Part shown: one piece after another, positions 1 to 4,320 of the stretch
How positions within the stretch are numbered: the stretch's first letter is position 1
Layout of the letters: the number at the start of each line of letters is the position of its first letter
Assembly (NCBI GenBank): GCA_003476445.1
Contig: DMUF01000091.1
Location: forward strand, 24,940-30,111
DNA: 5,172 bases
Direction: 5' to 3'
Source of the DNA: Gammaproteobacteria bacterium
Lineage (GTDB): Bacteria; Pseudomonadota; Gammaproteobacteria; Pseudomonadales; Azotimanducaceae
Program-made: the position numbers and the translations under genes
Notes under the pieces: generated by a model
What the model was told of the DNA's origin: nothing
Databases searched by the model: none
The model's input: only the letters and a program-made list of their open reading frames with translations

Positions 1-926
1 GACGCCGCGCTATCGACAAATTGCGCGCGGGTCAGGTCCCTGAACGCGCGCGCTATGGCACTGCTGCTCGACGCCACGCTGATGACAGGACCCGACGCGT
101 CCGGCGCCGTCAGACGGGCTGATTCAGCATCAAAGATCAGGAGCGAAGGCGCGGCCCGAAACAGAAGCCGGGACGCGAGCTCGTGCGCCACTTCCAGGCG
201 CTCCCCACTCGCAACCATGCCCCGGACCATGCTGCCCGCGGACAACACGCGCAGGCGCTGCAAAACACGGTCTGGCGCGGGTTCATCTGGAGAACCGTCG
301 ATCGGCAGATCCTGGCAGGCAAGCGTCAGCGCCTGTTCCGCGCGACGCAGCGCCGCCTGAAACTCGGCAGGCGCCATTCCCAGCAGAAGTCCAGCGGCTT
401 CCTGCGCGATGCTGAGGTCACGCGGATCATAGCGATCAACCACGGCGAAGATCCGCAGATTCACTTCTGCATCTTCCAGCAGATTAATAGCAGCACTGCG
501 GAAAGCCGCCCACTCGCCCAGCCGATCATCCCCGGGGAGCACAACGCCCGCGCGGGCAAGCAGAGCGCACCAGCGCAGCGAAGTGCCTTCACCCAACGGC
601 GCGAGGGGACTTGCCTGATGCGCAAGCGCCTCTGCCAGACAGGCGGCGGCGAGCGCGTCGCGCCAGCGCGTGTAGGCAAGCCTTCCATCCTCACCTGCCG
701 CCAGCACCGAAAGAGCGTGCCCTGCGCCGAGGTCGCGCCTTTGCTCGGGCGCCAGCGCCTCAAGACGCAGAACAAAGCTCTGTGGGTCCGCTGGCATTCC
801 AAGCGTGGTCAGCCAGGCAGCCAGCAGATCAGCGTCGCGGCCGATGCGTTGCGCGAGCAAAGCACTGTCGAACGGTGCTGCCGTCAACGCATCCAAATAA
901 CTGTCGATCACAAGGATCGGGGACAT
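1..926 (-). CDS. HDOD-like / GAF-like signal-transduction protein (N-terminal part, runs off left edge)
   Basis: The minus-strand frame starts at ATG 926 and stays open for 308 codons to the window edge, so the C-terminus is missing. Upstream of the ATG is AGGA with a 6-nt spacer, a credible ribosome binding site. The protein starts MSPILVIDSYLDAL. Residues about 15-115 resemble the helical half of an HDOD domain: FDSALLAQRIGRDADLLAAW, then a segment matching the usual 'lgperlr' helix, then WRDALAAACLAEALA. Where HD-type proteins have an 'LLHDIGK' helix, this one has SLRWCALLARAGVVLP, so no metal-binding His-Asp pair is present; HDOD domains are expected to lack it. Residues about 235-308 (RVLQRLRVLS, then ELASRLLFRAAPSLLIFD) look like the start of a GAF sensor domain. 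Such proteins often continue into a histidine kinase or GGDEF output domain, but that part lies outside. The coding call is firm; the domain assignment comes from pattern recognition and is moderate. No signal peptide is seen, so it is likely cytoplasmic. Confidence 0.7.
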   Translation of the reverse strand, partial: MSPILVIDSYLDALTAAPFDSALLAQRIGRDADLLAAWLTTLGMPADPQSFVLRLEALAPEQRRDLGAGHALSVLAAGEDGRLAYTRWRDALAAACLAEALAHQASPLAPLGEGTSLRWCALLARAGVVLPGDDRLGEWAAFRSAAINLLEDAEVNLRIFAVVDRYDPRDLSIAQEAAGLLLGMAPAEFQAALRRAEQALTLACQDLPIDGSPDEPAPDRVLQRLRVLSAGSMVRGMVASGERLEVAHELASRLLFRAAPSLLIFDAESARLTAPDASGPVISVASSSSAIARAFRDLTRAQFVDSAA

Positions 927-929
927 CGC

Positions 930-937
930 ACATCCTG
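930..937 (-). promoter_or_regulatory. Ribosome binding site for the HDOD-like gene
   Basis: On the minus strand CAGGATG precedes the ATG at 926, with the AGGA core six bases from the start codon. It supports 926 as the start. No other in-frame ATG close by has a comparable purine-rich leader. Confidence 0.6.
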
Positions 938-983
938 CCGGTGCCCGTCTCGCTTCCTCGCGAGCATCGAGCGCCCCGGATAC

Positions 984-1003
984 GGCTCACGATCCTGTGA
1001 GCC
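984..1003. repeat. Perfect 7-bp inverted repeat in the leader of the HDOD-like gene
   Basis: GGCTCAC (984-990) and GTGAGCC (997-1003) are exact reverse complements around a 6-base loop. The repeat lies about 58 bases upstream of the ATG at 926 and just downstream of the possible minus-strand -10 element at 1008-1013. It could be a repressor operator overlapping the transcription start or a 5'-UTR hairpin. No T-tract follows on either strand, so it is not an intrinsic terminator. Confidence 0.5.
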
Positions 1004-1007
1004 AAAC

Positions 1008-1013
1008 CTTATA
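1008..1013 (-). promoter_or_regulatory. Possible -10 element for the HDOD-like gene
   Basis: The minus strand reads TATAAG here, a 5/6 match to the sigma-70 -10 consensus, about 80 bases upstream of the start codon. No convincing -35 lies 16-18 bases further upstream, so this would be a weak or activator-dependent promoter. The call rests on the -10 alone. Confidence 0.3.
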
Positions 1014-1060
1014 CGCAACAGATAGTACGAAAGGGGGCGTGCACTGGAAAGCAGACGAAT

Positions 1061-1096
1061 GGGCGTTATTTGTATTATTAATTGCTACAAACGCCC
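1061..1096. repeat. Inverted repeat flanking an AT-rich island between pyrF and the HDOD-like gene
   Basis: GGGCGTT (1061-1067) is the exact reverse complement of AACGCCC (1090-1096). A second, inner match, TTGT (1070-1073) with ACAA (1087-1090), can replace the last pair of the outer stem. The spacer is strikingly AT-rich in an otherwise about 60% GC region. It lies about 40 bases past the pyrF stop. Neither strand shows a T-run after the stem, so a standard intrinsic terminator is unlikely. A regulator binding site, a promoter region for the minus-strand gene downstream, or a transcript-end hairpin are all possible. Confidence 0.45.
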
Positions 1097-1137
1097 GGTC
1101 GGAGGCTGAAGGAGCAGGTCGGACCCAGAGAGCGCGC

Positions 1138-1959
1138 TCAGGAGCCGCGCAATCGGCGGACCTCCGTGCAGAACTCTGCAGCGACGCGACCCGCCGCCGC
1201 CTCGAAGTCGGACCCGTTGCTCGCATACAACACCGCACGGGACATATTGACGACGAGACCCTCGCCCTCGCCCGTTAACCCGTGGGACAGGACCTCAGCA
1301 AGATCTCCGCCCTGCGCGCCGATACCTGGTACCAGCAACGGCATCTCACCCACCAGAGCACGGATTCGTCCCAGATCCTCTGGGTAGGTTGCACCTGCAA
1401 CCAGCATCAGATTGTCGTGCTGGTTCCATTCTCGCGCGGCGACAGCAACGCGCTCAAAAACCGGTGCCCCTGGCGGATACTCCTGCAACCACGCGCTTCC
1501 CGGATTGCTCGTTCGACACAAAAGCACAACCCCGCGATCGGGCCAAGCAAAGTAGGGCTCGACGCTTTCCTTACCGAGATAGGGATTAACGGTGACGGCG
1601 TCTGCGTCGTACCGCTCGAAGGCCTCTTCTGCGTACAGGCGCGCCGTGTCTCCGATGTCGCCACGCTTCGCGTCTAGAATAACGGGGATGCCGGGATGAG
1701 CCTCGTGCACGTGTCGAATGAGCGCCTCGAGTTCGGCCTCCCTGCCTTGCGCCGCGAAGTAGGCGATCTGCGGCTTGAAGGCGCAGACATAGGGCGCGGT
1801 GGCATCGACGATCGCGCGACAGAATGCGAGAAACGCACCGGGACCAGAACCCACCGCGGATGGCAGACGTTTGATATCGGGGTCAAGCCCGACGCAGAGC
1901 AGCGTATCGCGCGCCTGCCAGCGCTGTCTGAGCTGCTGCATGAACGGTAATCTCGTCAT
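1138..1959 (-). CDS. pyrF: Orotidine-5'-phosphate decarboxylase, type 2
   Basis: Cytoplasmic enzyme that decarboxylates OMP to UMP, the last step of de novo pyrimidine synthesis. The 273-residue length suits the type 2 family (around 270; type 1 enzymes are nearer 230-245). Visible signatures are LCVGLDPD (21-28), FKPQIAYF (61-68), the catalytic Lys/Asp motif DAKRGDIGDTA (96-106), NPYLGKESVEPY (125-136), CRTSNPG (148-154), the phosphate-loop region PGIGAQGGD (211-219) and NMSRAVLYAS (238-247). ATG 1959 was chosen because MTRLPFMQQLRQRW lines up with the short N-terminus of proteobacterial type 2 enzymes. The frame extends 20 codons further to 2019, but that extension is not family-like and contains the likely -10 box. 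ATG 1941 (residue 7) is an alternative. The gene is divergent from the PilZ gene and followed on the same strand, after 211 bp, by the HDOD-like gene. Confidence 0.96.
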   Translation of the reverse strand: MTRLPFMQQLRQRWQARDTLLCVGLDPDIKRLPSAVGSGPGAFLAFCRAIVDATAPYVCAFKPQIAYFAAQGREAELEALIRHVHEAHPGIPVILDAKRGDIGDTARLYAEEAFERYDADAVTVNPYLGKESVEPYFAWPDRGVVLLCRTSNPGSAWLQEYPPGAPVFERVAVAAREWNQHDNLMLVAGATYPEDLGRIRALVGEMPLLVPGIGAQGGDLAEVLSHGLTGEGEGLVVNMSRAVLYASNGSDFEAAAGRVAAEFCTEVRRLRGS

Positions 1960-2039
1960 GCGTGCAGTATAACCAGCAGCGGCCTGAATCGTGATGCAGT
2001 CGGCACCGCCGGTAAACATCTCCGTCTATCGTTCTGGAC
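1960..2039. promoter_or_regulatory. Divergent pyrF / PilZ-gene promoter region
   Basis: These 80 bases separate the two divergent starts and must hold the promoters for both unless transcription reads in from elsewhere. The pyrF side has TATACT. On the plus strand only a weak TCTATC (2025-2030) precedes the PilZ gene, with no good -35 and no clear Shine-Dalgarno; the leader reads GTTCTGGAC before ATG 2040. No operator-like dyad is obvious. Confidence 0.4.
1966..1971 (-). promoter_or_regulatory. Probable pyrF -10 element (TATACT) abutting the start codon
   Basis: The minus strand reads TATACT, a 5/6 match to the sigma-70 consensus, ending six bases before the ATG at 1959. Transcription would be expected to begin about seven bases after the box, at or next to that ATG. 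The message would then be leaderless, or translated from ATG 1941 with a very short leader containing ACGAGA. The -35 region 16-18 bases upstream is poor. Confidence 0.45.
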
Positions 2040-2513
2040 ATGGAGATCATCACCCAGCTTCGACGCCCTCCCGACCTGGCGGACCAACCGGAACAACGCG
2101 CACATCCGCGGTATGAGGACGAACAGCAGCTTCTCGCTCAGATCGTGATGAGCCCATCGCAGCAGTTTAGCCCCGGGCAGCTCGTGCGCGGACGAACGGT
2201 TGATGTCTCGCTGGGCGGTTTGCAATTTCACTGCGCGGAGCAGCTCGCTCCCCGAACGCTGCTCGACTTGTGGATCGACGCCTCCGATACGCCCGAGAAA
2301 TTTTTCCTTATCGCCGTGGTCCGCTGGTGCCGGGCGATTCCGAAGACCCACGCGACGCCAGGAACGACCGCAGTTCACGGCGTGATCCAGGGGCGGCCAT
2401 CGCTCGACCCGTCGAGCGGAACCGGCTACGCCATCGGCGCTGCGCTGCGTCAAAGCGCAGCCACCGATCACAGCCGCTGGCGCGACTATCTGGAACGACG
2501 CCACGAACGCTGA
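2040..2513 (+). CDS. PilZ-domain c-di-GMP-binding protein
   Basis: A 157-residue protein made almost entirely of one PilZ domain, a beta-barrel receptor for the second messenger cyclic di-GMP. Both ligand motifs are intact: RxxxR as R20-A-H-P-R24 and DxSxxG as D55-V-S57-L-G-G60. Barrel strands can be followed through LLDLWID (74-80), FFLIAVVRWCR (88-98) and the closing strand GYAIGAAL (129-136), which matches the usual 'YrIGvrF' ending. The tail RWRDYLERRHER is charged and probably helical. There is no signal peptide or membrane segment, so it is likely a cytoplasmic adaptor. ATG 2040 is the only reasonable start: an in-frame stop lies at 2013-2015 and the RxxxR motif begins at residue 20. 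Its ribosome binding site is weak. The next gene, DUF1631-like, starts 103 bases downstream in the same direction and is probably co-transcribed. The target process cannot be read from sequence; motility, pili and exopolysaccharide are the usual ones. Confidence 0.9.
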   Translation: MEIITQLRRPPDLADQPEQRAHPRYEDEQQLLAQIVMSPSQQFSPGQLVRGRTVDVSLGGLQFHCAEQLAPRTLLDLWIDASDTPEKFFLIAVVRWCRAIPKTHATPGTTAVHGVIQGRPSLDPSSGTGYAIGAALRQSAATDHSRWRDYLERRHER

Positions 2514-2616
2514 CGGCCGGCCCTGAGCCTCTGTCAGGAGCGCCGCCCCTTGACTTGCGTGCTCCAGAGCGCAGAGTTGGAAGCCGATCCTATGCCGTGG
2601 TCGAAACCCGAACCTG

Positions 2617-3519
2617 ATGACAACGAACACGCCGCTTCCGCCGCCATCGGCATCTAGCGAACCTGTGAGCCCGCCGGCCGCCAGGTCCGAAGAGCGCCAC
2701 CTTCAGCTAACCTCCGCTCCGGTGGAGGATGCGCTGCGCGCTCTGCTCACCGGATTTCTGCAAGGGCTGGAATCCGCGCTGAGGGCACTCATCAATCCCG
2801 CCCGCATGGCACCCGAACAAGCGCTCTACTTCTTCGCCGAGAGGCAACTGGCGTCAAACCAGGCGGCTATTGTAGAAGGCGCGCTGGCGCGTCTCGCTGA
2901 CTTCGGTCCGCTTCACCTAGCGCCAGGTCTGCAGCAGGCAGCGGCGACATCTCCCAGCGCGGGAACAGCGGATCTGATCGACCGGGCATGCGACGCGGTG
3001 AGAACGACCATGGGCACAGGGATCACCACCCATCTGGTCGTACACGGTATGGCGCTGCAAACTCTGCTGCTCGACGACGAGCCGTACTGGAGCGAGCTCA
3101 CGAGTGGCGCGCTGCACCACGCGTTCCATGGCTCGGTTTCGAATCTCAATACCGACTCGCGCACGGTACTGCTGCTGGTTCGACTGTTCGAGACGCTGGT
3201 TCTCGACGGGCTGGAAGCGCTTCCACCCGCAGATCAGAGGGACCATCTCGATGAGGCCCTGAACCTCTTGCCAATCGGAACCTGGGTCCGATATCTACTG
3301 CCCGAGCGGGACGCGCTGGTCTGTCGGCTGCAGATCGCTGACATCACAGACCAGCGGCTGATCTTCGTTAACCAGAGTGGCTTCGAGGTGCTGGGAGTGC
3401 CCGCCTCGAGAATCGACACCGCACTTCGGTCCGGGGTGCTCAAGATCATGACCGAAGCAGACCTGCTGCAGCGCGCCTTGCAAGCGATGCAGCCTTCCAG
3501 AATTCCCGAGCTCGATTAG
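2617..3519 (+). CDS. Compact DUF1631-like protein
   Basis: A 300-residue protein that I recognise as DUF1631-like from two parts. The C-terminal segment (about 216-290) has the family pattern: NLLPIGTWVRY, a short strand-rich stretch, LIFVNQSGFEVLGV, then a helix ending ALRSGVLKIM and LLQRALQAM. The middle stretch (about 166-200), LHHAFHGSVSNLNTDSRTVL followed by LVRLFETLVL, resembles the N-terminal 'AFrqAL..L.le.rllLyklFer.vl' element. Residues 36-92 form helices (DALRALLTGFLQGLESALRA, then YFFAERQLASNQAAIVEGAL). Full-length DUF1631 proteins are usually around 700 residues or more, so most of the central region is missing here, without any sign of a frameshift. Residues 1-35 are Pro/Ser/Ala-rich and probably disordered. 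ATG 2617 has only a weak ribosome binding site. The molecular function is unknown. The PilZ gene just upstream suggests a c-di-GMP link, and the C-terminal strands might be a barrel like PilZ; that last point is inference. Confidence 0.65.
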   Translation: MTTNTPLPPPSASSEPVSPPAARSEERHLQLTSAPVEDALRALLTGFLQGLESALRALINPARMAPEQALYFFAERQLASNQAAIVEGALARLADFGPLHLAPGLQQAAATSPSAGTADLIDRACDAVRTTMGTGITTHLVVHGMALQTLLLDDEPYWSELTSGALHHAFHGSVSNLNTDSRTVLLLVRLFETLVLDGLEALPPADQRDHLDEALNLLPIGTWVRYLLPERDALVCRLQIADITDQRLIFVNQSGFEVLGVPASRIDTALRSGVLKIMTEADLLQRALQAMQPSRIPELD

Positions 3520-3529
3520 TCAGCTCGGG
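3505..3529. terminator. Shared hairpin at the convergent gene ends
   Basis: CCCGAGCT (3505-3512) and AGCTCGGG (3522-3529) form a perfect 8-bp stem around a 9-base loop. The loop holds the TAG stop of the plus-strand gene (3517-3519) and most of the TGA stop of the riboflavin synthase gene (3520-3522, minus). A stem at the meeting point of convergent genes fits a bidirectional transcription end. Neither side has a good T-tract, so efficiency as an intrinsic terminator is uncertain; it may instead protect 3' ends. Confidence 0.5.
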
Positions 3530-4158
3530 CTGGTGAGCCGATCGCGCAGCGCGGGATCAGCGAGTACTCGCTCCACCGTGTCCACAATCGCCTGCGTCTG
3601 TGCGTCTACCTCAAGATTCACCCGATCACCACAGACCACACGACCGAGCGTCGTGCGCGCTATGGTTTCAGGAATCAGGCACACGCTGATCTGATCCCGA
3701 TCGCGGGCGACAGAAGCGATCGTCAGACTCGCGCCATCCAGCGCGACAAACCCTTTGTGCAGCAGATACTTCATGCAGGCAGGCGGCACGCGAAAGAACA
3801 GATTGCGCTCGTTCTCGCGCTCATCGATACGTTCGAGCATTGCCGCGCCGGTGACATGCCCGGAAACGATATGCCCGCCCACCTCTTCGCCGATGCGGAA
3901 GGATCTTTCGACATTCACGAGAGAACCCACCCGAAGACCGCCCAGATTGGTCAGCGAGAGCGTCTCTGCGATCACATCAAAGGTAACTGCCGCGCCGTCA
4001 ACCGCAGTGACTGTGAGACACGTACCGTTGACCGCTACGCTCGCACCAAGACTGAGCCCCTCGGAGAGTTCATCCAGCGCGATCACGAGCCGACGCAGGT
4101 GGGTTTGTTCCTCGATATCGAGTACTGCCTTGAGCCCTTGAACGATCCCGGTAAACAA
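3520..4158 (-). CDS. ribE: Riboflavin synthase, alpha chain
   Basis: Converts two 6,7-dimethyl-8-ribityllumazines into riboflavin and a pyrimidinedione, the final step of vitamin B2 synthesis, as a cytoplasmic homotrimer. The 212 residues contain the two tandem lumazine-binding barrels. The first begins MFTGIVQ with VNGTCLTV (43-50, Cys47) and ETLSLTNLG (65-73). The second begins GGHIVSGHV (94-102, His96 and His101) with KYLLHKGFVALDGASLTI (130-147) and LIPETIARTTLG. The trait set MKYLLHKGF and QTQAIVDTVERVLA matches the E. coli enzyme (there called RibC or RibE) closely. The start is TTG at 4158, fixed by the invariant MFTG N-terminus and by a strong GGGAGG Shine-Dalgarno five bases upstream; no ATG fits. 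The gene stands alone: ribD and ribH are not adjacent, and no FMN riboswitch is visible upstream. Its stop abuts that of the convergent DUF1631-like gene. Confidence 0.97.
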   Translation of the reverse strand: MFTGIVQGLKAVLDIEEQTHLRRLVIALDELSEGLSLGASVAVNGTCLTVTAVDGAAVTFDVIAETLSLTNLGGLRVGSLVNVERSFRIGEEVGGHIVSGHVTGAAMLERIDERENERNLFFRVPPACMKYLLHKGFVALDGASLTIASVARDRDQISVCLIPETIARTTLGRVVCGDRVNLEVDAQTQAIVDTVERVLADPALRDRLTSPS

Positions 4159-4233
4159 CGCCGCCTCCCTCGTTCTGCAATGCCACCATTCTCGCCGCGA
4201 ATACCAAGCGAGTCATTCACGTCACCGACCACC
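4159..4233 (-). promoter_or_regulatory. Presumed promoter region of riboflavin synthase gene
   Basis: This stretch lies between the upstream terminator and the TTG start, so it should hold the gene's own promoter. The best pair on the minus strand is GTGACG (4 of 6 to the -35 consensus) 16 bases before TATTCG (3 of 6 to the -10). Both are weak and the call is tentative. No RFN/FMN riboswitch pattern is recognisable, and the stretch is too short to hold one. Confidence 0.25.
4164..4170 (-). promoter_or_regulatory. Strong Shine-Dalgarno that fixes the TTG start of riboflavin synthase
   Basis: The minus strand reads AGGGAGG, then CGGCG, then TTG. A near-consensus site with five-base spacing makes the non-ATG start credible. 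Confidence 0.75.
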
Positions 4234-4271
4234 CCAAAAACAAAACGGCCCACATCGTTCGATGCAGGCCG
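4234..4271 (-). terminator. Rho-independent terminator after the TPR gene
   Basis: On the minus strand GGCCTGCATC (4270-4261), loop GAAC (4260-4257) and GATGTGGGCC (4256-4247) form a 10-bp stem with two G-T wobbles, extendable by one C-G pair (4271/4246). It is followed at once by the T-rich tail TTTTGTTTTT. This is a textbook intrinsic terminator about 50 bases past the TPR stop codon. It separates that transcript from the riboflavin synthase gene. Confidence 0.85.
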
Positions 4272-4320
4272 CCGGTTCTTCGCAGCTTCGCGGGGCTCGC
4301 GCCGAGCTTGAGTCACTCGA

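Noticed and set aside
183..1025. Long plus-strand open frame of 280 codons opposite the HDOD-like gene
   Set aside because: It is rich in Arg, Gln, His and Cys with no recognisable domain, lacks a ribosome site, and lies antisense to a frame with normal protein composition. It is a typical antisense shadow in GC-rich DNA.
1030..1060. Sigma-54 promoter for the HDOD-like gene
   Set aside because: The minus strand has GTGCACG here, but the GG/GC pair at the required -24/-12 spacing is absent.
2514..2616. Separate promoter or terminator between the PilZ and DUF1631-like genes
   Set aside because: TTGACT at 2550-2555 resembles a -35, but no -10 lies at the right distance. A 5-bp repeat (CCTGA / TCAGG, 2522-2538) has no T-tract. 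Read-through from the PilZ gene is more likely.
1956..2630. Minus-strand open frame of 224 codons opposite the PilZ gene
   Set aside because: It covers the PilZ gene, whose motifs are clear, and crosses the divergent promoter region. Its translation is Arg-rich and domain-free.
4159..4246. FMN (RFN) riboswitch upstream of riboflavin synthase
   Set aside because: Considered because rib genes often carry one. None of the conserved RFN segments is visible and only about 75-90 bases are available, too few for the element.
3757..4311. Plus-strand open frame of 184 codons antisense to riboflavin synthase
   Set aside because: It is antisense to a confidently identified gene, has no domain, and spans the terminator region.
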